Source of the DNA: XYD1-FULL-44-32 sp964355855
Lineage (GTDB): Bacteria; Patescibacteriota; Minisyncoccia; Phycocordibacterales; XYD1-FULL-46-19
Direction: 5' to 3'
NCBI GenBank assembly: GCA_964355855.1
Contig: CAYHFD010000001.1
Location: 12,684-76,683 of the forward strand
Length of the DNA stretch: 64,000 bases
Notes under the pieces: model-generated
Database searches by the model: none
What the model was told of the DNA's origin: nothing
Seen by the model: only the letters and a program-made list of their open reading frames with translations
Shown: positions 8,775 to 16,406 of the stretch, piece by piece
How positions within the stretch are numbered: the first letter of the stretch is position 1
Layout of the letters: each line of letters starts with the position of its first letter
Made by a program: the position numbers and the translations under genes

Positions 8775-8949
8775 TTTTTTAAAAATAGTCCAAAATTATT
8801 ATTAGAAGTATAATATATCACAAGAAAAATTAAAGTAGGAGTAAAAACTATCCTATATTGAATACTTTGCTATTCCTCGACTGTGCTTTGGCCCCTCGAG
8901 CTAATTAAATTAGGCCTGGGTTTCCATTGGTTGAACCTATATATTAAAA

Positions 8950-10062
8950 TTACCTCCCCTTCCAACCAACGGCTTCTTGGATATTTTTATAGCCATTTTG
9001 ACGTAAAATTTTAGCCAAACCCAAATTAATCTCGCTCACCAGCTGGGGGCCCTCAAACACCAGACCAGTAATAAGTTGCACCAGCGAGGCCCCAAAACCA
9101 ATTTTATGATAAGCATCAGTGGCCGAAAAAATACCACCGCAACCAATTATTACATATTTACCTTGCGTTTTTTTATACACTTGGCTAATCGCTCGGTCAG
9201 CTAGCTCCGCCACCACTTTACCACTCATCCCACCAGTCGGTGGCACATTCAGGTCATGCACCCAAACATTATTTCTATCTTTCGTCAAATTGGCCACAAT
9301 AAAGCCGGCGATGGGATAGCGGGTCGCCACCGCCACCACGCCGTCAATAATGGCCGGTGTCATATCGGGACTAATTTTGATAAACACCGGTTTGGTGGTC
9401 GGGATGGTAAACAATCGTTTTAGAAGCTCATCAAGCGCCACTGGGTCCCAAAACAGGCGATCATTGGTTTGGTTGGGACAGCTAATATTGATGGTAAAAT
9501 AGTCCCCCGTGTCGGCCAAAGTGCTAAAAGACTGAGCAAAATCCGCAACCGCCGTAGCCACGGTTGAGGTAGAGCTATCATTGGTGAAAGCCAGATTGGT
9601 ACCAACGGGAATGGTATTTTTTTTGATTCTTTGTTTAATCACCTCCACCCCGTCATTTTTAAGACCAAAATTTACTACCAGCCCTTTCGACTGGGGCAAG
9701 CGCCACAAATGCCGACCCGGGTTACCCTGGCTCGGCTTGGCGGTGATCGAGCCCACTTCCGTAAAACCAAAACCAACCGCTGGTAAGAAATTTAAAAGCT
9801 GACCATTTTTATCAAACCCACCGGCGAGCCCCACCGGATTTTTGAAATATAAATTACCAATTTGTTGTCCAAGGATTGGGTCGGAATAGGAAAACAGCAA
9901 TCGCCCTAAAAATCGCGTCACGCCAAATTTACCCAGCCAGTGTCCAATCATCACCGTCTGGTCGTGGACAAATTCCGGGTCAAAACAAAACAAGATGGGC
10001 TTGATTAAGTAAACATACCCAAAATGTAAAATCTGATTGCGAAGGTAAATTAAGGTGGTCAT
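8950..10062 (-). CDS. pyrD: dihydroorotate dehydrogenase (quinone), class 2
   Basis: FMN enzyme of de novo pyrimidine synthesis that oxidises dihydroorotate to orotate with quinone as acceptor. 370 residues. The N-terminal hydrophobic, membrane-associating extension (about 1-35) and PVGLAGGFDKNG, GFGFTEVGSIT, FTINISCPN and the FMN-phosphate motif IIGCGGIFS identify class 2. No other pyrimidine gene is in the window, so it may serve salvage or an incomplete pathway, as often in CPR. Confidence 0.95.
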   Translation of the reverse strand: MTTLIYLRNQILHFGYVYLIKPILFCFDPEFVHDQTVMIGHWLGKFGVTRFLGRLLFSYSDPILGQQIGNLYFKNPVGLAGGFDKNGQLLNFLPAVGFGFTEVGSITAKPSQGNPGRHLWRLPQSKGLVVNFGLKNDGVEVIKQRIKKNTIPVGTNLAFTNDSSTSTVATAVADFAQSFSTLADTGDYFTINISCPNQTNDRLFWDPVALDELLKRLFTIPTTKPVFIKISPDMTPAIIDGVVAVATRYPIAGFIVANLTKDRNNVWVHDLNVPPTGGMSGKVVAELADRAISQVYKKTQGKYVIIGCGGIFSATDAYHKIGFGASLVQLITGLVFEGPQLVSEINLGLAKILRQNGYKNIQEAVGWKGR

Positions 10063-10091
10063 ATTTTTTTTATTTCTGTTTAAGGGTATTA

Positions 10092-10103
10092 ATAGGTCGG
10101 ACC
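10092..10103 (+). repeat. short interspersed motif ATAGGTCGGACC, copy 1
   Basis: Motif ATAGGTCGGACC in a spacer. Related copies are at 12157-12168 (one mismatch), 15157-15168, and on the other strand at 16339-16350 (one mismatch). All are confined to the 10-16.4 kb accessory stretch. Confidence 0.5.
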
Positions 10104-10143
10104 TTGGATTCTTTAGCAGATAATGCGGCCAAGGGGGATAACT

Positions 10144-10253
10144 TTGACTTTTTATATAAAGGGGATATACTTATTTTGTCTTAGGGTTTTACCATAAACT
10201 TTAAGGGTATTACATCCAAGGGTAGCCCTCCGCAAGGAGGGCTATTTTGTTTT
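10144..10253 (+). ncRNA. candidate small RNA with promoter and intrinsic terminator
   Basis: On the plus strand between pyrD and the NYN gene (both minus): a -35 TTGACT, 16-base spacer and -10 TATACT (10144-10171), then about 45 bases with no ATG, then a hairpin TAGCCCTCC/GGAGGGCTA (10223-10244) followed by TTTTGTTTTT. This predicts a transcript of about 70-75 bases from ~10178. No known RNA family was recognised. It would run antisense to the 3-prime end of the NYN mRNA if read through. Confidence 0.4.
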
Positions 10254-10825
10254 TACGACTTATCCTCTTTATGTTTAAGATCTCTACCCCACACATCTTC
10301 CTTCATGTTTAATACATCGAAGTATCCATCACCTCCTGTTTTTAACTCATGCGACACATTGTTTTTAGAAGAAAAAATAAAAACCTTTTTACCACCATTA
10401 CGCAAATAATTGACTAAGGCCAGAAAATCAGAATCACCGGTAAAAAGAATTACTGTATCATATTTTTTACAAAAATGAATAGCGTCTATAGTCATTTCCA
10501 CGTCCATATTGCCTTTTTCTTGTATTGAATCACCTAGATCACTATGTTGAATTATTCTTTTAAGCTCCTTTTTACGTACTGTAAATCCCAACCCTTTCTT
10601 AAGATAGGTAAAAAACTTATGCTTTCCATCTTGACTTTGTTCCCGAGTTCCTTCTTTTGGATAGGCCGTGTAATAAAATATCTGAAGTTCTGAAGCATTA
10701 AATTTTAATTTTAAAAAATACTTTAATTTTTCATAGTCAAACATCCTACCTTTTGCCTTTTGGGCTTCCCATAGGTTAGAGGCATCAATAAATGCAAATA
10801 CAATTTTTTCAACTTCTTTAGACAT
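10253..10825 (-). CDS. NYN-domain (LabA/DUF88-like) putative ribonuclease
   Basis: 190 residues of PIN-like NYN fold. Acidic metal-binding residues are visible: D14 and N17 in FIDASNLW, D108 in NMDVEM, D114, and D131/D133 in FTGDSDFL. The GNMDVE...D...GDSDF pattern is typical of LabA/Limkain-type NYN proteins, predicted metal-dependent RNases. Target unknown. It sits at the start of the accessory stretch with the IS and restriction genes. Confidence 0.85.
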   Translation of the reverse strand: MSKEVEKIVFAFIDASNLWEAQKAKGRMFDYEKLKYFLKLKFNASELQIFYYTAYPKEGTREQSQDGKHKFFTYLKKGLGFTVRKKELKRIIQHSDLGDSIQEKGNMDVEMTIDAIHFCKKYDTVILFTGDSDFLALVNYLRNGGKKVFIFSSKNNVSHELKTGGDGYFDVLNMKEDVWGRDLKHKEDKS

Positions 10826-10870
10826 AATATATATTTTACATTAATCCTCCCTTTTCTGTTTGGGTAATCC

Positions 10871-10896
10871 CCAAGGACCGTCCTTGGAAAAATTTT
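10871..10896 (+). repeat. palindromic repeat CCAAGGACCGTCCTTGG plus A/T tail, copy 1
   Basis: Palindrome CCAAGGACCGTCCTTGG followed by AAAAATTTT. The same 26 bases occur in inverted orientation at 15890-15915, so the pair brackets the IS and dinD-dpnI region. The rest of this spacer (10826-11072) also contains a possible fold, GGCGGGCT pairing with AGCCCTCC near 10917-10988, of unknown meaning. Confidence 0.7.
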
Positions 10897-11072
10897 GATG
10901 TGGTGTAATTTTGCTTGGCGGGCTACTCGAGTTAAATACCCCTAAGGCAAGGTGCCACAAGGGTATTCTAGCACTAATCAGCCCTCCTTTTCGAGACCTC
11001 AGAGTCGGGACTATAATATTGTAAATCCGATACTTAAAAAGATTCCTCTTGATACGCCACCCCTTATTGCGA

Positions 11073-11855
11073 TTAATTCGTTAATTCATTCCAATACTCA
11101 ATTAATTCCTGTTCGTTAGTTCTGGATCGATCTTTGGTTTGGGGCAAGACATCACCTTTATTCCACAGCTGATAACCGACAGAAAATACGAGATTAACAA
11201 GTCGAACATAAGCATTAAACCTATCCTTTAAATTGTCCGCCTTAGTATACCAGGCGAAAGCACCATAGAAATCAACGTCATTTTCCTTCAGATATTTGAT
11301 AGCTGTTTTCTCCCCTCTCCATAAAATATCTCTGAAGACAAAATAGCCAGTGAATACTTCCGAAACACTATAGAGTAGCCGCACTTCAAGCGCGTCGTGA
11401 TATATTGGATCGCCCGACTCAAAGTAGCGATCATTGGCGACAAAGTTATAATTGATTTTTTGCCAAAGCAAATCCTTTTCTGATTGCGGTATGACAATCT
11501 TTTTATTTAGCTCCGTAATTTTTTCTTTCAACCTACTTAACTTACCCGATTTATCAAACTGGATTACCGACTTTGTCAGCCAGTTCACAAATATCGCGTC
11601 CATGGCATGGCCAGGAAATTCCTTGCTCGTCTCTATTCGCTTGAGGTCGTCATGATCGAAAAAATAAATATCGGCAAATTTATCATCAATCCAAGTATAA
11701 AGAGACACCAATTCATGTTTGTGCTTATTGAGAATTATAACGAGGTCTATGTCACTATATGATTTGTTTTTTTCATCCTGAGATCCTGTGAGGAATACTA
11801 CATCCACATTTTCATGCGATTTAAGCTTTTTAATTATATGGGCTAAGGTTGTCAT
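11073..11855 (-). CDS. nucleotidyltransferase-fold protein (MNT/aminoglycoside-type)
   Basis: 260 residues. The Pol-beta superfamily signature GSQ...SDIDLVI spans residues 24-40 with metal ligands D35 and D37; a helical C-terminal part follows, as in kanamycin-type nucleotidyltransferases and small toxin-antitoxin nucleotidyltransferases. The C-terminal domain keeps no resistance-specific motif that I recognise, so the substrate is open. It is in accessory context, possibly horizontally acquired. Confidence 0.75.
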   Translation of the reverse strand: MTTLAHIIKKLKSHENVDVVFLTGSQDEKNKSYSDIDLVIILNKHKHELVSLYTWIDDKFADIYFFDHDDLKRIETSKEFPGHAMDAIFVNWLTKSVIQFDKSGKLSRLKEKITELNKKIVIPQSEKDLLWQKINYNFVANDRYFESGDPIYHDALEVRLLYSVSEVFTGYFVFRDILWRGEKTAIKYLKENDVDFYGAFAWYTKADNLKDRFNAYVRLVNLVFSVGYQLWNKGDVLPQTKDRSRTNEQELIEYWNELTN

Positions 11856-11955
11856 AAATTTAGGTAATTACTTATGTATTACTTTAGCAAAATCCAAGAT
11901 AGATAAAAGAGTTTCCTTTATGCTTATTTTCATAATTTTATCACTTTTTTTCTTA

Positions 11956-12111
11956 TCAAAAATAGTCTTTTAGTTCCACGGCATCGTCTTCATCAAGACC
12001 TTCTTCATCCATAATTTCTTTAACCTGCTCGGCTTCTTCCATATCTAAGCCGTGATTTTGAGCGATTTCGGCAATGGCTTTAATTTCATCTGGGTCTTTA
12101 TCTTCAAGCAT
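11956..12111 (-). CDS. small acidic protein with internal duplication
   Basis: 51 residues, strongly acidic. Two similar helical units are visible: one around NHGLDMEEAEQVKEI and one around EEGLDEDDAVELKD, each with a GLD followed by acidic and aliphatic residues, like a small paired-helix domain. Starts at ATG 12111 and ends TGA 11956. No recognised family. It is real-looking from its clean composition and codon pattern, but short. Confidence 0.5.
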   Translation of the reverse strand: MLEDKDPDEIKAIAEIAQNHGLDMEEAEQVKEIMDEEGLDEDDAVELKDYF

Positions 12112-12156
12112 GGTTATATTGTATATAGAACCAATAGTAAATCAAATTTGTAATAA

Positions 12157-12168
12157 ATAGATCGGACC
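12157..12168 (+). repeat. short interspersed motif, copy 2 (one mismatch)
   Basis: ATAGATCGGACC, one base different from copy 1, about 27 bases left of the IS element. Confidence 0.4.
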
Positions 12169-12194
12169 TATAATAATTCTTAAATGGCGGCTGA

Positions 12195-13157
12195 CCTGCT
12201 CCGTAGAAAACACCTAACCCCAGACAATGGTTACATTGTGGACGAACAATCGAAGCATCATCTCACGACACTGCGACCAATATGACCGGGCTCGCAAGAA
12301 CAAACCAAGATTGCTTTAATCATTGAGTTCACTGTTTCCCCTTGCCACCGCTGGCCGTAAAGAACCTTGTTGAAATGAGTGGCCATAATTTTCCGCCACT
12401 TGCCACTTGGAAGTTTGTCAGTTCGTCTGCCAATCCTCGGTGGGATAATTGTCCGAATGTTTTTCTCGCGAGCAAAGACATGTGAATGTTCGCTGTCATA
12501 ACCAGCATCAGCCGTTAGGATCTTTAGGTGAACATTTTTTTCGGCTTCTTTCACTGCTTTTTCAAAATGAACAATATCAGGATATGGACCACGGGATGGC
12601 ACTCCCGCTAGGACGAGATGGGTATGGCAATCAGAGACAATACCAACCTTTGGATAGCGAGTATATGTTGTCAATTGGTACTTTTCTTCTCCTTTAGCTC
12701 TTCTTTTCACAAAATAAGTACTAATATGGTGCGATTCGAAGCCGGTGCCATCAATAGCCGAGAGTTGGATATTTTTTTGCATAATTTTTCTCTGAACCGC
12801 AAGAGCGAGAATTTCTTTAATGAGTTTGTCTAAGGTATCTTTTTTGGTTAGCCGATAGGCGGCTTTTTGGAGGGTGGTGAAGTGTGGAATTTCGTTTAAT
12901 TCGAGTATTTTCCTTAGATCGCTGGAGTCCTGCAATATTTCTTCGATTCCGCGATAATCAGTAGTAAAAAATTCTTTCAGCACTAAGCAGGCGACTAGTT
13001 GATGTTGAGTAAACTTCTTGGGACTTTTGAGATGCCGAAATGGTGGTAATGCTCGCTTGGCGGTGGCGTAGGCAACCACCGCAATAGCGTTAGGTGATTT
13101 TGATGTTTTTATTACCCAAAGTATATCATGGGCTGTCTATGTTTTCTACGGAGCAGG
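12195..13157. mobile_element. IS element (IS4/IS5-like DDE) with 18-bp terminal inverted repeats
   Basis: 963 bp bounded by perfect inverted repeats CCTGCTCCGTAGAAAACA (12195-12212) and its complement (13140-13157). The flanks carry a 5-bp direct repeat GCTGA (12190-12194 and 13158-13162), a target-site duplication. It carries one transposase gene on the minus strand that has a frameshift. Intact ends and duplication indicate a fairly recent insertion. Confidence 0.9.
12214..13079 (-). pseudogene. frameshifted DDE transposase
   Basis: Transposase with a DDE catalytic core: D in AIDGTGFESHH, D in TADAGYDSEH, E in WQGETVNSMIK. The main frame starts at a GTG (13079) and after NSMIK runs into an unrelated tail with a stop at 12258. 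Shifting frame at about 12314 recovers the expected C-terminus (NLG.. then RARSYWSQCREMMLR and FVHNVTIVWG) ending at TAG 12214, two bases inside the inverted repeat. A one-base deletion (an expected K-R-N-L-G is broken at the Arg codon) is the simplest explanation. A programmed frameshift is less likely because no slippery heptamer is obvious. Confidence 0.85.
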
Positions 13158-13224
13158 GCTGACCCAATTTCTGAAATAGTGGCTGATTTCATTATCTACC
13201 ACATTATCCATTTCTAGAAGCTGA

Positions 13225-13428
13225 TTACATCCCTGACCACTCCTTTTCACACTGTGCGCAACGATTATTGCCAGTATGTTCAAAAATATCAGTAAACTTG
13301 TTTGGCTGATATATTTTTTCATCTTCATTCCAGAAAAATTCGTCATCTATAATTGTTTCTACTAACTTGCGTTCACAACCACAAAATTGACAAGAATGTT
13401 TTGGAAAAATTATGATTTCTTCATCCAT
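13225..13428 (-). CDS. small zinc-ribbon-like protein downstream of dpnI
   Basis: 67 residues with two Cys pairs, CQFCGC (near 13-18) and CAQC (near 57-60), a likely zinc site. It starts 35 bases after the DpnI-like gene on the same strand and may belong to the dinD-dpnI transcript. No recognised family; no partner is known for DpnI, so any role is open. Confidence 0.55.
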   Translation of the reverse strand: MDEEIIIFPKHSCQFCGCERKLVETIIDDEFFWNEDEKIYQPNKFTDIFEHTGNNRCAQCEKEWSGM

Positions 13429-13463
13429 ATTCTGATCATTGATCGAATCTAGAAGTAAGTCAA

Positions 13464-14231
13464 CTACTTTAATCGGTAGACGCCATCACCAGCGAATTCA
13501 AGATAGCCCTTATCTCTCAAGAATTGTAATTGCTGTCTGATTTTCGGTTTTATATTTTTGTTTTCAGGATGAATGACGGACAAATCTTGCTCAAAGACAT
13601 ACATGTCTTGCAGGGTAAACTCTTTTTTGTTAAGAAAATCTATACAATTCATGATATCCAAAATCCAACCTTTTACATCAGCTTTTTTAACTTGTTTGAG
13701 AAATACTGTTTTCTGCCATTTTTCCAATACATCTTTTTTATATAGTTCTTTCCCGTTCTCAATATAAAAAATTTGTCCTGCTTTTGGTATTTTAGAAAAA
13801 AGTATGTTTGAACCGACCCAACCAGCTCGTCTAGCACTTTCTGCGAGTGGTTTTCTTTGTTCGATAATTTCGGATACAAAAAAGTGTTTTGGTACAACAA
13901 AAAAATTATTTACATCCCACATCTCAACCATATAGCCCATGAAAAAGAAATTTGGTTTTTGAGGTGAATTAATTCTCTTTATCATCTGAGAATAAGCACC
14001 CGCAGAAACCTTTTTGCCCATCTTACCTTTTTTGGATTTCAGTTCAAAATCTTCCGCACATTTTTTACAATAAAAATCTGCAACAGGCTTGTTGTTGTCA
14101 TAATTGTAAATATCATTGCCACAGCTTGGGCAATAAATTTCATTAAGAACCCAAGCCTCACTCAACACTCTAGCTTTTTGAGAATAACTTGTGTAATTGT
14201 TAGCTAATTTTGTGTCAAAATTTAAGTTCAT
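13464..14231 (-). CDS. dpnI: DpnI-like methyl-directed restriction endonuclease
   Basis: 255 residues closely resembling DpnI along the whole length, as I recall that sequence. DpnI cleaves GATC only when adenine is N6-methylated, so no cognate methylase is needed. The zinc site is C34/C37 and C55/C58. The PD-(D/E)XK catalytic residues match as D52 (VADFYC), E63 and K65 (DFELKSKK), one position earlier than in DpnI. The C-terminal winged-helix part (EFTLQDMYVFE..., IRQQLQFLRDKGYLEF), which recognises methylated DNA, is intact. It lies 3 bases after dinD, so the two are coupled. Predicted defence against Dam-methylated phage or plasmid DNA. Confidence 0.95.
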   Translation of the reverse strand: MNLNFDTKLANNYTSYSQKARVLSEAWVLNEIYCPSCGNDIYNYDNNKPVADFYCKKCAEDFELKSKKGKMGKKVSAGAYSQMIKRINSPQKPNFFFMGYMVEMWDVNNFFVVPKHFFVSEIIEQRKPLAESARRAGWVGSNILFSKIPKAGQIFYIENGKELYKKDVLEKWQKTVFLKQVKKADVKGWILDIMNCIDFLNKKEFTLQDMYVFEQDLSVIHPENKNIKPKIRQQLQFLRDKGYLEFAGDGVYRLK

Positions 14232-14234
14232 AAA

Positions 14235-15077
14235 TTATGCCCCCAGTTTGTCTGGTTTCTTCAAGCTCTTTTTTTCATCAGATTTTAACTTCCTCTCAAT
14301 TTTTTTTATGTCTTCTTCCGCCGGTAATTTTTCAGGAGTAATTCCTCGACTCAAAAGTGTTCTTCGGACACTTCTATTGTTTGTAATATGTTCTTCGGAA
14401 ATAGATTGTTCACTTCTCAAGTTTTTACTTTTTGAATTAAAAATAGTGATCTCTGTTGCAAAATCCTTCGCTTTTAGAATTATTGTTGGTTGAAAATCAG
14501 CAAGCGCACGACCACTAGGAACACCGAGCCGATTTTTCATTTCTTGAGTTGTATACCCAAATAATGCTTTATCTCCCTTACTTCGTATGAGTGCAAAATT
14601 TTTATCACTCCCCGTTTGTTGAAAAATAACACCTGACAACTCTTTTTCTGTCTCTGTCAATTTTTGCCGAGCGTTTAGTCTTTCAAATTCTTGTATTCGT
14701 TTCTCAATAATTTCAAATTTTCTTGTTTGCACCGCAAAGTAATTTTGAGCAAATGCAATTTCTTCTTTTCTTGGATCGCCATTTTGAGCAATTAGGTAGC
14801 AGGCATACCGAGTAAGCATGATATCTGGAACCTCCTTTTGCGCACCTTTTGGCATTTGGATCGTTTTCCCGACGTCGGCAAAATGATCATTTACACTGTG
14901 ACCCGTTACCTCACAAGCAGTTTTTGCCTTTGAGATAACAGAGATGAAATTATCCCATTTTGTATAACCCAATAACTGTTGTAAATCACGGGCAAGCCAA
15001 AATTCAACACCTTCGCTAGATCTATTGGCATAAGATTCAAAATTACTTATAAGCGATTTAATAATTTCTATTTTCAT
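14235..15077 (-). CDS. dinD: DinD-like DNA-damage-inducible protein
   Basis: 280 residues of the DinD family, with an N-terminal Bro-N-like antirepressor domain (FWLARDLQQLLGYTKWDNF, residues ~26-44) and the conserved DIMLTRYACYLIAQNGDP. In E. coli DinD is SOS-induced and inhibits RecA-mediated strand exchange. First gene of a tight dinD-dpnI pair. The pairing suggests that damage caused by the nuclease, or phage-induced stress, is sensed or buffered by DinD; that link is inference. No LexA box was recognised upstream. Confidence 0.88.
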   Translation of the reverse strand: MKIEIIKSLISNFESYANRSSEGVEFWLARDLQQLLGYTKWDNFISVISKAKTACEVTGHSVNDHFADVGKTIQMPKGAQKEVPDIMLTRYACYLIAQNGDPRKEEIAFAQNYFAVQTRKFEIIEKRIQEFERLNARQKLTETEKELSGVIFQQTGSDKNFALIRSKGDKALFGYTTQEMKNRLGVPSGRALADFQPTIILKAKDFATEITIFNSKSKNLRSEQSISEEHITNNRSVRRTLLSRGITPEKLPAEEDIKKIERKLKSDEKKSLKKPDKLGA

Positions 15078-15156
15078 AAGTCTATTTTAACAATTCATAA
15101 CTCAAAACACCAAGCGCTTTGGCAATATTGGTAATGGTCGAAAGTGTAGGTGATAC

Positions 15157-15350
15157 ATAGGTCGGACCCATGGAAATGGTGACCCTCACAGCCTGGGAAA
15201 CCCCCACCCGCCATCGCAAGCTCAGGCGTTGCGGGGCAGGCACGGTTTTCCGACGAGCTTCGCTCTGCCTTCCTCCACGGGAAAACAGGTGTTTTCCCGA
15301 CCCCTTTCCCCTGTAGGGTCACAGTTTTTTCACTGTGTTTTAAAAAACTG
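15157..15350 (-). repeat. tRNA-Glu-linked structured element (element A)
   Basis: Immediately downstream of tRNA-Glu. It begins with an inverted copy of the tRNA 3-prime end: 15311-15330 is a perfect 20-bp inverted repeat of 15342-15361, which includes the acceptor strand TAGGGTC. Reading on, it has GGGGTCGG, a hairpin GGGAAAAC-ACCT-GTTTTCCC, GTGGAG, a hairpin GAGCGAAGCTC, then GGAAAACC paired at distance with GGTTTCCC. The same parts in the same order follow tRNA-Arg (24709-24939), with compensating changes in the first hairpin. The left end carries a copy of the ATAGGTCGGACC motif (15157-15168). Confidence 0.7.
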
Positions 15351-15422
15351 TGACCCTACAGAGAATCGAACTCTGATTACCGCCTTGAAAAGGCGATGTC
15401 CTAACCGTTAGACGATAGGGCC
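15351..15422 (-). tRNA. tRNA-Glu (UUC), CCA not encoded
   Basis: Cloverleaf on the minus strand: acceptor GGCCCTA/TAGGGTC with one G-U pair, anticodon stem TCGCC/GGCGG around TTTTCAA (anticodon TTC), T arm CAGAG-TTCGATT-CTCTG, discriminator A followed by CA rather than CCA. Its 3-prime strand could pair perfectly with the downstream inverted copy (15311-15330). Confidence 0.92.
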
Positions 15423-15779
15423 AATATTCTATATTTTAAAACTATCTATTATATTTACCAATATTTATTAGGAACATCGCCTTTACTATTTAATGTGAAA
15501 AGGCTTACCCTATTACCTTGTAAACATCAGCAATTTCTCGTCTGTCAGCGAGAACCGGATAAAAGGTAAAGTAGTTTACCTTTTATTCCAATAACCGTTT
15601 CTTGCCCGCCGAAGCCTTGGCGAAGGTGGGGACGATAGGGCCCTAAATCCACTTTTGGCGAATCGGGCGAACAGTTTCAAAGGAACTGTTTTAGCCAAAA
15701 ACCGACCAAAAACGAACACGCCTAATATAACATTTTTTTGAAAAAAGCCAAGAGTTAGGGTAGGATGTAGTAGTATCTT
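15423..15779. other. 357-bp spacer between tRNA-Glu and tRNA-Ser with tRNA fragments and hairpins
   Basis: No credible gene. Contents: a 12-base direct copy of the first 12 bases of tRNA-Glu at 15631-15642; a GC-rich hairpin CCCGCC...GGTGGGG at about 15605-15630; palindromes around 15555-15590 (AAAAGGTAAA...TTTACCTTTT) and 15673-15695 (AACAGTTTC...GAAACTGTT would be the paired form; here AACAGTTTCAAAGGAACTGTT); and, in opposite orientation, 15469-15485 (TTAGGAACATCGCCTTT) resembling the D-to-anticodon part of tRNA-Glu with one extra base. It looks like a scarred integration site. Confidence 0.5.
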
Positions 15780-15870
15780 GGAAGGGTACCAAAGCGGTCA
15801 TAATGGCACCGATTCGAAATCGGTTGAGGGCGTAAGTCCTACAAGGGTTCGAATCCCTTCCCTTCCGCCA
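15780..15870 (+). tRNA. tRNA-Ser (CGA), CCA encoded
   Basis: Acceptor GGAAGGG/CCCTTCC, anticodon stem ACCGA/TCGGT around TTCGAAA (anticodon CGA), long variable arm as expected for serine (GAGGGCGTAAGTCCTAC), T arm AAGGG-TTCGAAT-CCCTT, discriminator G and genomic CCA. Confidence 0.95.
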
Positions 15871-15889
15871 AACAAAATTACAACACACT

Positions 15890-15915
15890 AAAATTTTTCC
15901 AAGGACGGTCCTTGG
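15890..15915 (-). repeat. palindromic repeat CCAAGGACCGTCCTTGG plus tail, copy 2 (inverted)
   Basis: Exact reverse complement of 10871-10896, over palindrome and A/T tail. Located 10 bases before the next gene start at 15925. Confidence 0.7.
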
Positions 15916-15924
15916 TAAACTACT

Positions 15925-16329
15925 ATGAACATCTTCGAAAAAGTAAAATCTCTAAACTTTCCGACCGGCCAATATGTCGTGGTTGGTAGTGGTATACTAG
16001 AAGCAAAAGGTATTAGAGAAACTCATGATGTTGATGTAGTGGTCACTCCCGAGCTATTTGAAAAATGCAAAACAGAAGGTTGGGAACAGGTTCCATGGAC
16101 TTATGAAAAAATCGACCAGATTTACTTAAAGAAAGGAGAATTTGAGGTGTACCTAGACGTAAATTGCAGAGATTTTAATCCAACTTTTAGTGAACTTATA
16201 CAAAGAGCCGAGACTATCGATGATATAACTTTTGCCTCGTTACAAGATACAATTAATTTTAAAAGGGCTTACAATAAACCCAAGCATTTGGCTGATCTAA
16301 AACTTATTGAAAAATACTTACAAAAATAA
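15925..16329 (+). CDS. nucleotidyltransferase-like protein, short
   Basis: 134 residues. Contains GSG (21-23) followed by HDVDVVV with D35 and D37, the Pol-beta nucleotidyltransferase pattern. The overall layout resembles short proteins that read a ligand-binding core without a full catalytic C-terminus. Starts after the palindromic repeat. A second such protein is at 11073-11855. Substrate unknown; the partner of an MNT-HEPN type module was sought in the next gene but not recognised. Confidence 0.6.
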   Translation: MNIFEKVKSLNFPTGQYVVVGSGILEAKGIRETHDVDVVVTPELFEKCKTEGWEQVPWTYEKIDQIYLKKGEFEVYLDVNCRDFNPTFSELIQRAETIDDITFASLQDTINFKRAYNKPKHLADLKLIEKYLQK

Positions 16330-16338
16330 ATTCTCATG

Positions 16339-16350
16339 GGTCCAACCTAT
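16339..16350 (-). repeat. short interspersed motif, copy 4 (one mismatch)
   Basis: Reads ATAGGTTGGACC on the minus strand, extended by CATG as in the copy at 15157. Spacer between two hypothetical genes. Confidence 0.4.
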
Positions 16351-16406
16351 TTATTCTCTTTTTAGATTTTAGACAAATCATTTATTTAATTTTATTATAT
16401 TAGGAT

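Noticed and set aside
10917..10995. Possible structured RNA or tRNA-like fold
   Set aside because: Outer and inner stems pair, but there is no T loop, promoter or T run to support a gene.
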